In this document: one piece after another, positions 47,201-55,601 of the stretch
How positions within the stretch are numbered: position 1 is the first letter of the stretch
Layout of the letters: the number at the start of each line of letters is the position of its first letter
NCBI GenBank assembly: GCA_964503085.1
Contig: CAZCYQ010000005.1
Location: 38,656-102,655 of the forward strand
Length of the DNA stretch: 64,000 nt
Direction of reading: 5' to 3'
Origin: Bin80 sp964503085
GTDB lineage: Bacteria > Bacteroidota > Rhodothermia > Rhodothermales > Bin80
Notes under the pieces: model-generated
The model's database searches: none
The model's input: only the letters and a program-made list of their open reading frames with translations
Told to the model about the DNA's origin: nothing
Translations under genes and position numbers: made by a program

Positions 47201-48082
47201 TCGGTGCTCTCCCGGGCGTTGGCACGACCAATTGCCAGACTTCAGGAGGGTTTGCAAGAAGCGGCGCAAGGAAAATTTGAACATGTGTTACCGGTTGAGT
47301 CGCGCGATGAGGTGGGAGAGCTGGTCAAAACCTTCAATACGATGCAGCGACAGCTGTCGGAAAACAGACAGAAGCTGGCCAGGCAGGAGCGACAGCTGGC
47401 CTGGCGCGAAATGGCTCGCCAGATCGCACATGAGATCAAAAATCCGCTCACGCCAATGAAACTGTCCATCCAGCATCTCCAGCGCTCATACGACAATGCG
47501 AAGACAGATACGACCCGTTTTAGACGACAGTTTGCTCGAACGACAGCAACAATTGTTGCACAGATTGATTCGCTGGCGCATATTGCCAATGAGTTTTCGA
47601 CATTTGCACGGCTTCCCGCGCGCAAGGTTGTACACGTTGATTTGCGCGAGGTGATCGGTGAAGCGTATGGGCTTATGCGGGCAGAGGCGTCCGATAACGC
47701 TACTTTGGAGCTAGAGCTCTCCAACGATCCTTTGCCCGTTCGGGGAGATCCCAGTGAGCTTCTTCGTACCTATATCAACCTGATCAAGAATGCATTGGAG
47801 GCTGTGCAGGACGTTGACGGAGGGACGATCACGGTAACAGCCAGACAGGAAGCTGACCAAGTGATTACCGAAGTGATAGATAATGGTCCAGGGATCCCTT
47901 TGGAGGCTCAAGACCGAATCTATGAGCCCAGTTTCTCCACAAAAACCAGTGGGGCCGGGCTTGGATTGGCAATTGCCCGGCAGGCAGTTGAGCTATCCGG
48001 GGGATCCATAAGCTTTAGCACGGAATTGGGGCAGGGTACGACCATGCGGATTGATCTGCCGCTGGACTCGGGAGATGAGTAG
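44255..48082 (+). CDS. Very large NtrY-like sensor histidine kinase
   Basis: The start has a good ribosome site (GAGGTG) 6 bases ahead. The 1275-residue protein has TM 1 near residues 5-25, an extracytoplasmic region to about 235, then a cluster of seven or so TM helices (235-500). A second outside region (about 510-760) leads to two TMs (770-830), a third outside region, and a last TM (about 970-990). HAMP spans 990-1040 ('LARPIARLQEGLQEAAQGKF', 'DEVGELVKTFNTMQ'). HisKA has phospho-acceptor H1059 in 'MARQIAHEIKNPLTPMKLS'. HATPase has 'NLIKNALEAV', 'DNGPGIP' and 'GAGLGLAIAR'. The architecture fits NtrY-type kinases with many membrane segments. No response regulator is next to it; the IS110 region begins right after. 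Confidence 0.9.
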   Translation: MQQQRTFVVIAGLLLLIVGFSWIGQRVHVLSVDQGVDLRQREAVAAAEELLLSEFAATQEAMQVVAAEAATVVDSRNVSFRRVPDPLLTEELTRIIVPEHGALSIYDIDMRLVAWRGESTPLAKEGIFERPRWSIIRDDDWRITLVLWEPLNAGDAEIGSIRVTQNLFVRAPVRNSVLDNYDITDIWTRQTGLEVQVDYGGDLGENTLLSVDGSVLGTYTVTPPTEAKLIAATAAFYDNLTAAGMALLVLWLVWGVWRWYWSAPKLYSLMTFVGVLGLGRIAWLYLEVPARYQMGKAPFSPLFDPVHLASTVGGGLMRTTGDLFIGALCVLILGLAVLRYANAHSNPSTQHGSNAWIRLGSGILLTLVLALMLAVVVQASVLDSTLSYTGRAALLPSSLELVVYISLVLLTLGSALIAISVLRMGLEMRPSRVCLVSLCTVAVGIVVTLELLQWGSWVASLSLLSVCLYLAARAESGSIYEWLSLRRAVPAVLGICLLLYPAYYDNLDKRKRDRVAYAVETFDRGSDHEVSLAVREAVEEAFQRPELYSALVSGDDIASEVEQLLEGTLLSSLGAYDASLTVLSTSGDELYSTGSVSTTTSPEATKALWAQLRTGIELTSSNYGFVEPQSPGAARYQYAGLAPLGAGWVLVRAQPHIVSEEADTPLLRVLLSSGYLDLYEDLSLASYSDGQLTRTFGRRFAKYRLDPQIEIELARQSSQWKQESVGGGSTYLTYYLRRGNQVVAARMTTDGPFDHLYYLLRLVAGGLLLCIPFCTVGYILQLRAGLFPRKRVRYQDKVMNAFFLVGVIAVIPVGIAGYNVVTEENEKAVQSWLRQHLERVESTLVPERRLGENNVDALARINIDSLAARVGLDLNLYRGTELIAASRRQLVDDRIVDTRLPAEVFSAIYGSAQHFTFVDHKLGDFEYTAGYRAILNTSGNPAYVLSVPTLPEAERIEEERARTLAYLFGAMLGLGVLVMFTGSVLSRALARPIARLQEGLQEAAQGKFEHVLPVESRDEVGELVKTFNTMQRQLSENRQKLARQERQLAWREMARQIAHEIKNPLTPMKLSIQHLQRSYDNAKTDTTRFRRQFARTTATIVAQIDSLAHIANEFSTFARLPARKVVHVDLREVIGEAYGLMRAEASDNATLELELSNDPLPVRGDPSELLRTYINLIKNALEAVQDVDGGTITVTARQEADQVITEVIDNGPGIPLEAQDRIYEPSFSTKTSGAGLGLAIARQAVELSGGSISFSTELGQGTTMRIDLPLDSGDE

Positions 48083-48300
48083 ACATACCTGCGGCAGGGG
48101 TGGCGCTTCTTCTTGAAGGGGTCATCACTGGATCACTCTCAGCGCAAAATCGAACGCTGTTGCGAATGGTCAAGTCGTCAAAGCCACCCTAGCCAAAACC
48201 AAGCTCACCATGGAGGTCATTGAGGGGCTTCGGATCCTCCTGGCTGAACTCCCCCTGTATCTTAAACGCGATGCTTAATTGAGTTCAAATTTGGAGGGAT
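48083..48300 (+). other. Non-coding stretch with a C-terminal-like protein fragment
   Basis: From about 48125 to the stop at 48276-48278 one frame gives 50 residues with coding-like pattern ('HWITLSAKSNAVANGQVVKA', 'LTMEVIEGLRILLAELPLYL', ending 'KRDA'), preceded by a stop and without a start codon. I cannot assign it. Location between the histidine kinase and the IS110 left end suggests a remnant of a displaced gene or an older element. Confidence 0.3.
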
Positions 48301-48413
48301 TGATGAAGTTTAAAGTTGGAGGCACAGCCGAAGATTTTTGACTAGGCGCAGGAGTGTTTTTCCGAGAACACAAGTGCATTGAGCTCGTGTCAAGCATCGC
48401 GTAAGCGCGGGTA

Positions 48414-48481
48414 ACTCCCTGGGAGCAACCAATCGCCCCCTGCGTCTTGAGCGCCTGGGGGGGAACTGTGCCCCAGGGAGT
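48414..48481 (+). ncRNA. Strongly structured left end of the IS110 element, bridge RNA candidate
   Basis: ACTCCCTGGG (48414-48423) and CCCAGGGAGT (48472-48481) are a perfect 10-bp inverted repeat. Inside, CCCCC-T-GCG-(7 nt)-CGC-CT-GGGGG (48436-48461) forms a second hairpin, and CCTGGGG/CCCCAGG (48454-48460/48471-48477) offers an alternative pairing. It sits about 110 bases upstream of the transposase, in the place where IS110-group elements encode the bridge RNA that guides target and donor choice. The RNA's real ends are not determined, and the structure is by eye only. Confidence 0.4.
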
Positions 48482-48589
48482 ACCGTGATCCACGCCCCGT
48501 AGGGAGTTTGTGCCATTGAGCACCGATACAGGGACAGACGGAACGTCACGGTGACCCGCAAACCCTTCAACTTAGAAGATACTTATATC

Positions 48590-49905
48590 ATGTCTATGAA
48601 ATCTCAACCCTTCATTTTTGCGGGGATTGACTGGGGCTCCCAGTCGCATCAGGTCTGCGTATTGAACTCGAAGGGCACGGTTCTCGGGGAGCGCGCTTTT
48701 CCCCATTCCGGGGAGGGACTCGGTCAACTGCTGGACTGGGTGCTTGCCTGTGCAGGCTGTGCTGCGGCGCACGTTGGCGTCGCCATTGAAATTCCGCATG
48801 GTCCCGTTGTGGACAGTCTGTTGGATCGAGGCATTCGGTCTTTTCGATCAATCCCAAACAGCTGGACCGCTTCCGGGATCGCTTTTCGCCGGCCGGGGCG
48901 AAAGATGATCGCCGGGATGCACGTGTGCTCGCGGACGCGCTCCGCACCGATCCGGCTTGTCTGCGTGAACTTGATCCACTGGATGCCCGCATCGTCCAGT
49001 TGCGGGAGTGGTCACGGATGCACGACGAACTGACCAATCAGCGTACGCGACTTACGCATCAGGTCCGAGACCAGCTCTGGCGGTACTTCCCGCAGTTCCT
49101 AAAGCTCGGATTCTCGCTGTCCTCTCCGGTGATGATGGCCCTGTGGACCCTCATTCCCACCCCAACACGTGCTCGCCGGGTACGCCTTTCCTCCGTGGAA
49201 AAGGTGCTTAAAACACACCGGATTCGGCGTTTGAATGCAGAGCAGGTCCTCCAAAGCTTGCGGACACGGCCGGTCACGACGGCTGCCGGCGTCTTGGAGG
49301 CGGCAACTACACGTGTCAAGTTGCTTCTGCAGCAGCTTGCGTTGATTGAGCAACACCTCAGCGAGGCGAAACATGCCATGGAAACGCTCCTCGCATCGCT
49401 CTCCACGGAGCAGAGATTAACCCCGGCTTCTTCTGGAGAAGAGGAGACCCGTCCTGGGTGTGAACCGTCCTCTTCCAGATGTACGTCGCGGGATGTGGAG
49501 ATTCTTTCCTCCATGCCCGGCGTGGGAACAACGGTACTGGCAACGCTCCTCTCGGAGGCATCCAGCTTGTTCAAGAACCGAGATTACAAAGGCCTCCGTT
49601 GCTTGTCTGGCGTCGCTCCCGTCACGCGACGTTCGGGAAAATCCTGGCGGGTGGTCCGACGACGAGCCAGTCAAACACGTCTGGTCAATGCTGTCTACCA
49701 CTGGAGTCGTGTGGCGGTCCAGCACGATCCCATCAGCAAAGCGAAGTACAAAGCCCTGCGTGCGCGAGGCCATAGTCACGGCCGCGCCCTGCGATCGGTC
49801 GCAGACCGCCTGCTGGCCACCGCTTGTGCAATGCTCCGCGACCAAACCTGCTTTGACCGCAGTAGAGCAACCGCCGCAGCCAAATCACTCCAACCAGCCG
49901 GTTAG
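48590..49905 (+). pseudogene. IS110-family transposase, frameshifted
   Basis: The N-terminal frame (ATG 48590; a GTG at 48551 is less likely) has the DEDD RuvC-like Asp in 'FAGIDWGSQSHQVCV' and the Glu in 'VAIEIPHGP'. Near 48836-48838 one base is missing. Continuing one frame back restores 'VFSINPKQLDRFRDRFSP' and 'DDRRDARVLADALRTDP' with the last two acidic residues. The same frame then runs to 49905 with the Transposase_20 domain 'LSSMPGVGTTVLATLLSEA' and 'YKGLRCLSGVAPVTRRSG', whose serine-containing motifs are typical. With the base restored the product is about 439 residues. No slippery heptamer is evident at the shift. Confidence 0.88.
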
Positions 49906-50139
49906 CCCCGGGAGCATAACAAATGAAGTGGCAGGGGAAGACGAAAAGGACAAACAGTTCGAAGAACGATCTCCGAATTGCATGAAAAACGAAAATTAAT
50001 CCGCATCATGTAAGTCCAGAGGACTCACGTACATCGCAAGTCAAATAAAAAATTGAAATCAATCGAATTTTCCCGTTTTTGACTTGCATAAATAGTAGGG
50101 AGTCCCCCCCCCCTGCTATACTACACCAAGGGGGAAAGT

Positions 50140-51201
50140 TCAGTTGTACAGAAAACTAAACTTTGAGCCTGTATTCGAAATGCTCAGTGCGATCTCAATC
50201 TTCTTTCGCACTTGATTCCCGCTCAGCTGGCCACCCAACCACCACCCGTTACCGAGATCTTTGGCATGCTTAACATAAATCGGATTATCATATAAGTCGA
50301 TAGAGCGTCTCGCGACGAGCCTCCTGGTGCGCCCGACAGTTTTGGATGCCAGTTGCTCCATAAACCGGGGATCCTGGTTCGCCAAGTACTTTACCAGCTC
50401 TACCAGGGTACCGATCGCGCTTCCCGGCTGCACACTGTGCTCTCCGAGCTGAAATCCAACAATTTTGGATCTTGGCGGTGAGCGTTTGTTCTTTATCGGT
50501 GTTTTTTGTGGTGGTTTTCTGCTGGGTTTCTGAACGAACTCCAGCGCATGCAGGAATTGCACGACATCTTCGTAAGTAGGTTTGGCATCTATCATCTCGC
50601 CAACCTTCTCCACTAACAAGTCCTGAAGCAGGCCATCGGATTCGCTTACGAGCGATTGCCATGCCCGTGGAATCTGTTGACGGGCACGCTTATTCCGCAG
50701 CTTGGATTTGAGCAAGTTCTCAGCATATTGCCTGGCCGAATCACCTTCCACATTATCACGCCTTAGGACTGAACGCAGGTGCTTCTCACTATCCACACCA
50801 GCGCTGTCGTTCATGAGTTCGAGTGACAAAAAGCACCGCTCGGATGGCTCCCCGGGAGCCATGCTCAAATAAAAATTCCAGTGATTTCCGTCAGTAAGAA
50901 TAAGTATAGGGATGCCCTTATTAGCGGCATATGTAAAAAGCTGAGTTTCACCCTGGATGCCCAATCCACCGATTCGCTTCGCTTCAATAAATACGCGCGG
51001 ACCAGCCGGCGTTAATAGAGCGTAATCGACAAAGCCTTCCTTGGTTGAGTACTCGGGATAAATTTGATTCAGATTCGAGTCCTCCCATTGCAAGCAGCGC
51101 AAGATCGGGATAATAACTGCTTGTTTTACCTGTGCTTCACTTGTGGGCACGCCCGACCGTAGGAGGCGGATTGCTTTCCGTAATTCTTCAGACAACGACA
51201 T
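50140..51201 (-). CDS. PD-(D/E)XK nuclease-domain protein, HsdR_N-like
   Basis: I use ATG 51201 ('MSLSEELRKAI'); 51228 is an upstream alternative. The 353-residue protein opens with a type I restriction R-subunit N-terminal-like domain (residues 1-150). 'NQIYPEYSTKEGFVDYALLT' with 'RVFIEAKRIG' gives the D...ExK catalytic core, and 'LTDGNHWNFYL' is also typical. A helical middle, a basic Pro/Lys linker near 235-255, and a C-terminal domain ('GSAIGTLVELVKYLANQD' ... 'LGNGWWLGGQLSGNQVRKKI') follow. There is no helicase and no methylase nearby, so it is a stand-alone nuclease-like protein, perhaps defence-related. It is flanked by the IS110 element and an IS256-like fragment. Confidence 0.78.
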   Translation of the reverse strand: MSLSEELRKAIRLLRSGVPTSEAQVKQAVIIPILRCLQWEDSNLNQIYPEYSTKEGFVDYALLTPAGPRVFIEAKRIGGLGIQGETQLFTYAANKGIPILILTDGNHWNFYLSMAPGEPSERCFLSLELMNDSAGVDSEKHLRSVLRRDNVEGDSARQYAENLLKSKLRNKRARQQIPRAWQSLVSESDGLLQDLLVEKVGEMIDAKPTYEDVVQFLHALEFVQKPSRKPPQKTPIKNKRSPPRSKIVGFQLGEHSVQPGSAIGTLVELVKYLANQDPRFMEQLASKTVGRTRRLVARRSIDLYDNPIYVKHAKDLGNGWWLGGQLSGNQVRKKIEIALSISNTGSKFSFLYN

Positions 51202-51392
51202 GCTGGAAACGTGATGTAATTTAGGCAAAATAGGGAAGTTATCCCATCTTCACATTGCGGTCCAAGAATTTACTGATTATCGGGTACAATTCTGGCGTTA
51301 AAACTCCCAGATATTTTCAAAACTAAGTTTGATACCACGCCCCGCCGAACAACGGGGGAAGTTCAGACATACGTGGCCCGCGATAAACTGCG

Positions 51393-51792
51393 CTACTCAA
51401 ACTCCCGCAGAACCTGGGCACTGCGGGCCTGGAATGCCCGACTCACCGTCGAGGCACTCAATCCACAGCTATCTGCAAATTCTCGGGCAACCCGCCCGTA
51501 ATCCCGCTGCGACAACCTCAGAAATACACACTCCGTCAGCTCCGCCTGTTGCTTCTCCGTTGGACAGTGGAAGTGATAGGCCGCTCTGTACTGACGACGC
51601 TCTCGGCTGATCTGACAGCCGGATGGCAACGTCGCTTAATCCTGAGCGTGGCTCCGTTGCCCCTGGGTTGTACCTATTCAGGGTGCATGCGTCATTGCCG
51701 GGCAGCCGCGTTGTGCACGCGGGGTGCTTTGTGAATATCCGGTAACGGGCCCGTTCACATTCTTCGTCATGCACCCAATGTGACCGCTCCAA
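51393..51792 (-). pseudogene. IS256/Mutator-like transposase fragment
   Basis: The complement of 51393-51629 encodes 'TECVFLRLSQRDYGRVAREF' and 'CGLSASTVSRAFQARS', close to the N-terminal HTH region of Mutator-type transposases ('xLSTRDYxxxxxEL...GLSxSSVSRxF'). A second frame (51469-51792) overlaps it upstream and may be the same gene after a frameshift. The catalytic DDE domain is missing, so it is a truncated remnant. No terminal repeats found. Confidence 0.5.
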
Positions 51793-51848
51793 GGATATCG
51801 GGGTGGCCTTAGCATTTGAGTTAAGCGGGCAAACGACCAGCCTGGTTG

Positions 51849-52358
51849 CTATCCCCCAGAAAAGTCACGGAAGCCGAAATAATGCAGAACGTACTTAATC
51901 TTGGCAGCCTTGCCTGGACCGAAACCAGGCAACGCCTTTATGCGCTTCTCAACCGTTTTGATAGGGGCGCCATCGTTCCACAGACACTCAGGTTTGCCGC
52001 CATATTCGTCTGCGATTACACGTGCAACTTTCTGTGTTGTGTTGGACATCTTGTTGGAGAACCGGTGCACAGCTGGTGACTGAGCAAAAACATCACGCAA
52101 CGCCTCCTCATTCATGTTAGCTATAGCCTCCAAATCTAGGTGTCCCAGACGGTCATATAATCGTTTAGCTCCCGTGAAGGCAACCTCTGCACGTACACGC
52201 TGGTCATACAAAAGACCGAGTAGGGCGGCCGTTGGGCTTGCAGCAATAAAAGCGTCTTCGTCTGCATCTCCGGTCAACGTTCCTTCGGTCATAAACCGGT
52301 CCATCATTCGTCCGAGACCGCCGCCTACTTCGCTGTGATCAATGTGTTGAAAGTGCAT
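51849..52358 (-). CDS. HhH-GPD-type base excision DNA repair-like protein
   Basis: The 169-residue protein resembles the short HhH-GPD group: 'AASPTAALLGLLYDQRVRAE' (family 'PxALLxGMLLDQQ'), 'FTGAKRLYDRLGHLDLEAIA', 'FAQSPAVHRFSNKM' and the helix-hairpin-helix 'IKALPGFGPGKAAKIKYVL'. It lacks the Cys cluster of endonuclease III. Members are presumed DNA glycosylases acting on damaged bases. It starts 5 bp after the cysS stop on the same strand, so it is likely co-transcribed. Confidence 0.75.
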   Translation of the reverse strand: MHFQHIDHSEVGGGLGRMMDRFMTEGTLTGDADEDAFIAASPTAALLGLLYDQRVRAEVAFTGAKRLYDRLGHLDLEAIANMNEEALRDVFAQSPAVHRFSNKMSNTTQKVARVIADEYGGKPECLWNDGAPIKTVEKRIKALPGFGPGKAAKIKYVLHYFGFRDFSGG

Positions 52359-52363
52359 GGTAT

Positions 52364-53866
52364 TTAGATGTTGCTTTTTTTTCGCCAGGAGGTCCCGTTC
52401 GGACTGTCCTTGATTTCGATGTTCATAGCCAATAGCTCATCGCGAATCTTGTCTGCGAGTTTAAAGTCGCGTGTTTTGCGAGCTTCTGAACGTGCCTGGA
52501 TAAGCTCTTCAATCTTGGTTGTGAGAGGGTCTACGTCGGATGCTTCCGATACAGTTTCCGTTTCATTGGAATCTGCGGACAATATATTCGTGGTCGGTAC
52601 AATTCCCAGCAAGTCTGAAATCCCACACATAAAGTTGTAGGCCCGGTCGTCCAGTTGATCTTTGTGGCCGAGGATAATACGTACTCCGTCAAGCGCCTGG
52701 GCAATTGCGGCAGGGGTATTAAGATCGTCCAATAAGGCATTCAAGACAGATTGATATCTGTCTTCTAGTGTATTCCCAACCGTTGATGCATCGTTATCTC
52801 CACGATTTCTGGCGCGTTGGGTCAATTTGAACGCTTCGCTGAATCGCGCTACATGTCGCTCACTATCCCGAAGTGTCGAAAAAGTGAAATTAAAAGGCTT
52901 GCGGTACTGTCCACTAATCAGCGCAAGGCGTACGGCCAGAGGTGCGACGCCGCGATCATTGACCAACTCTCTCACCGTATGAAAATTCCCGAGTCGTTTG
53001 GACATTTTGCGTCCCTCCACTTGGAGGAAGCGCGTATGCACCCAATGCCTGGAAAACGGACGTTCAGTAAGGGCTTCTGCTTGGGCAATCTCACATTCAT
53101 GGTGAGGAAAGATCAGATCTTCTCCACCAGCGTGCAGGTCAATTTCCGGTCCAAGGTAGGCTTGGGCCATCACTGAACATTCAATATGCCATCCGGGGAA
53201 TCCCCATCCCCAAGGACTGTACCACTGCATGAGGTGTTCGGCATCCTTTTTCCAAAGCGCAAAATCACGCGGGTCTTTTTTTTCGGGATCCACCACGACA
53301 TCTCGGACAGCGAGTTCAAGTGACTCGGCTGCTTTGTTGCCCGACAGACAGCCGTAGTTCGGAAAGCTTTCGACGGAAAAGTAGACGCCGGACGAGGTCT
53401 GATACGCAGCACCGCGGGCCAGCAGTTGCTCAATTGTCTGAATCTGCTCTCGAATGTGCTCAGTTGCCCGTGGTCGGACATCCGGTTCAAGAAGGTTCAA
53501 GGTAAGCCAGTCAGATTGCAAGGCCGACGAATAGTGACGACTGAGATCCCAGACATTAGCGAACCGTTGACCTTCCTTGGATTGCAGTGAGCGTGCCATA
53601 CGGTCCTCCCCGGATGGATCCGTGGTGTCGTCATCAGTTAGATGCCCAACATCCGTGATATTTGTCACATAAGTGGTTTTCCAGCCAATGGCCCGTGCAG
53701 TTCTCAATATGAGATCTGCGGTCAGAAAAGATCGGAAGTTTCCAATATGCGCATAGGAGTAAACGGTTGGTCCACAGCTGTAGAAGCGCAAATGGCCAGG
53801 TTCAATTGGAATCAGGGGGTCAACCTGGCCGGTTAATGTATTGAAAAGCCGAAAATCTTTACTCAT
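52364..53866 (-). CDS. cysS: Cysteinyl-tRNA synthetase
   Basis: The 500-residue class I synthetase charges tRNA-Cys. It has the zinc/HIGH region 'FYSCGPTVYSYAHIGNFRS', 'ITDVGHLTDDD', 'GWHIECSVMAQAYLG' (zinc ligands), 'HAGGEDLIFPHHECEIAQ' and the KMSKS-loop 'GRKMSKRLGNF'. The C-terminal helical and anticodon domains follow. The start ATG at 53866 opens with the expected 'LFNTLTGQVDPLIP' segment. Essential housekeeping gene. Confidence 0.96.
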   Translation of the reverse strand: MSKDFRLFNTLTGQVDPLIPIEPGHLRFYSCGPTVYSYAHIGNFRSFLTADLILRTARAIGWKTTYVTNITDVGHLTDDDTTDPSGEDRMARSLQSKEGQRFANVWDLSRHYSSALQSDWLTLNLLEPDVRPRATEHIREQIQTIEQLLARGAAYQTSSGVYFSVESFPNYGCLSGNKAAESLELAVRDVVVDPEKKDPRDFALWKKDAEHLMQWYSPWGWGFPGWHIECSVMAQAYLGPEIDLHAGGEDLIFPHHECEIAQAEALTERPFSRHWVHTRFLQVEGRKMSKRLGNFHTVRELVNDRGVAPLAVRLALISGQYRKPFNFTFSTLRDSERHVARFSEAFKLTQRARNRGDNDASTVGNTLEDRYQSVLNALLDDLNTPAAIAQALDGVRIILGHKDQLDDRAYNFMCGISDLLGIVPTTNILSADSNETETVSEASDVDPLTTKIEELIQARSEARKTRDFKLADKIRDELLAMNIEIKDSPNGTSWRKKSNI

Positions 53867-53902
53867 GGATGGCGCTACGAAGCACGGTATATAACGTAAT
53901 TA

Positions 53903-55381
53903 TTAGGCCTCGGTGCCATTGATAGCAGACTCAATACCATGACGGAGGATCGTTTGAAGGTGATATTTTACGGCGTTCGTAAAACCCGGCAGATCACTCA
54001 GGCGCACACCCCACAGATCGTCACTGGATAGCACATCCTCAACAAAGCTGGGAATCATTTTATCGTCCGTTGGCCACCAATCAAAGAATCGTGCTGCATG
54101 GTCATCATAAATAGGGTATAATTGCCCCTTCAGCTGGCCCTGCACTATACCATCCGCTTCCGAAGTTCCCCGCATGAACCGAAGCCAAGCGGCAAACCCT
54201 AATGCAATGCGTTTTGGGGTGGGTCCATCGGGGTAGCGTGTATAGTGATCAAGCAATGTCGGAACAGCCCGGTGTCGCAGTTTTGTTGTTGATTGCAGTG
54301 TAATATCAATTAGCCGGTGATACATATACGGGTTTCGCCAGCGCTCGAGTACCTCGTCTATATAGGGATTTACAGTACTTGGATCCACGGGGAGTACCGG
54401 TCCAATTTCGTATCGCAAGAGGGATTCAATAAAATTGCTTACGCCGGGATGATTCATATTGTCCAGGACGGTTTGGCATCCTGCAAGGAGTCCTACAGGC
54501 ACAGAAAGCGTGTGCGCTCCATTGAGGAGTCTGATCTTTCGAGTGCGGTAGGGGGCAATGTCGGGGGCGATAACAATTTCGTCAGCGCCCTCAGCAAACC
54601 CCAGCCGGGAGCGCAAGATCTCGTCGCCCTGGATTGCCCATATCCGGTAAGGTTCACAAACAGTAAGCAGTTCGTCAGAATAACCCAGATATTCGTACGC
54701 GGCATCCAGTTCAGCTTTGCCCGGCAAGCCGGGCACGATTCGGTCTACCAGAGAATTACAGATCAGGTTTGCATGCTGTACCCAATCCAGAAAGCGTGTT
54801 CCGAGCTTCCAGCGGCGTGCCTGCTCAATGACTAGGCTACGCAACAGATCACCATTGTTGTCTATTAGTTCACAGGGTAGAATAACAACGCCGTTTGAAT
54901 GGGCGAAGTCAAAAAACTCTGCACGCGCAAACAACAGCGCACAAAGTCGTCCAGGATAAGATCTTGGAGATGCCAACTCATCGTCTTCCTGCAGAGAAAG
55001 ACCGATCTCGGTAGTGTTAGAAAGAATTACTTTCAGATCAGCACTGCGCGCGACACTAAGCACTTTGTCCCAGTCTTCGCTGGCAGCCAGCACACGGCTA
55101 ACCGCTTTGACTGTACGAAATTCATCAATAGGCTTGTCCTCGGTGCCCCCCCGCGTCCACAGGGTGTAGCGTTTGTCCTGTTTTCTCAAAAGTTCTACAC
55201 GCCCACTGGGTGTTGAGGCAACCATAACAATAAGACCGTCATAGCGTCCAACGGCTACAGCCTCGTCAACGAAGCAATCCGCGAATGCTCGCAGAAAGCG
55301 TCCGGTCCCGAACTGCAATATCCTTTCAGTCTGAGGAAAAATCTCTGGTTGATCATCGCCTGCGTTTGTCCTGAATGGCAT
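53903..55381 (-). CDS. uxaB: Tagaturonate reductase (altronate oxidoreductase)
   Basis: This 492-residue long-chain mannitol dehydrogenase-family enzyme reduces D-tagaturonate to D-altronate with NADH in hexuronate breakdown. 'ILQFGTGRFLRAFADCFVDE' at the N-terminus, 'VILSNTTEIGLSL', 'PGRLCALLFARAEFF', 'LPCELIDNNGDLLRSLV', 'NSLVDRIVPGLPG' and 'LLNGAHTLSVPVGLLAG' are UxaB-type motifs. It lies near TRAP transporter genes and opposite uxaC, in line with a hexuronate cluster. Confidence 0.9.
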   Translation of the reverse strand: MPFRTNAGDDQPEIFPQTERILQFGTGRFLRAFADCFVDEAVAVGRYDGLIVMVASTPSGRVELLRKQDKRYTLWTRGGTEDKPIDEFRTVKAVSRVLAASEDWDKVLSVARSADLKVILSNTTEIGLSLQEDDELASPRSYPGRLCALLFARAEFFDFAHSNGVVILPCELIDNNGDLLRSLVIEQARRWKLGTRFLDWVQHANLICNSLVDRIVPGLPGKAELDAAYEYLGYSDELLTVCEPYRIWAIQGDEILRSRLGFAEGADEIVIAPDIAPYRTRKIRLLNGAHTLSVPVGLLAGCQTVLDNMNHPGVSNFIESLLRYEIGPVLPVDPSTVNPYIDEVLERWRNPYMYHRLIDITLQSTTKLRHRAVPTLLDHYTRYPDGPTPKRIALGFAAWLRFMRGTSEADGIVQGQLKGQLYPIYDDHAARFFDWWPTDDKMIPSFVEDVLSSDDLWGVRLSDLPGFTNAVKYHLQTILRHGIESAINGTEA

Positions 55382-55601
55382 GGGAAACTCGTTTTTGCGT
55401 TTATTGCACGAAGATAATCATTTCGGTGCCCCCGACCTCTTTTCTTTCTTTTCGTAAAAAAGCGTCCTGTGCCTCGCAGGGACTGTACGAGCTTGATCTG
55501 TAATCCACCCGAGGCTTACTATGGCATTCAGACGTGGAGATGCCTTCCACAAGATCACCAATTTGTAGATATTACAAGACGTATAGTCACTACAGTGTCT
55601 G

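Larger units (their letters stand above)
48300..49999 (+). mobile_element. IS110-family insertion sequence (ends approximate)
   Basis: The block contains a long structured non-coding left end (from about 48400), a DEDD transposase gene and a short right end. IS110-family elements have no conserved terminal inverted repeats and make no reliable target duplication, so I could not fix the boundaries. A 9-base direct repeat GTAGGGAGT occurs at 48499-48507 and again at 50095-50103, which may relate to an end or be chance. The element lies directly after the histidine kinase gene. Confidence 0.7.

Noticed and set aside
45543..47724. Long minus-strand frames opposite the histidine kinase
   Set aside because: They are antisense to well-supported kinase domains and have no signal or domain of their own.
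48830..48845. Programmed -1 frameshift in the IS110 transposase
   Set aside because: No X XXY YYZ slippery heptamer or stimulatory hairpin is evident at the shift, and IS110 transposases are normally one frame. A missing base is the simpler reading.
50095..50103. GTAGGGAGT repeat as IS110 target duplication
   Set aside because: The first copy (48499-48507) lies inside the presumed left end between the structured region and the transposase, so it cannot mark an outer boundary; probably chance.
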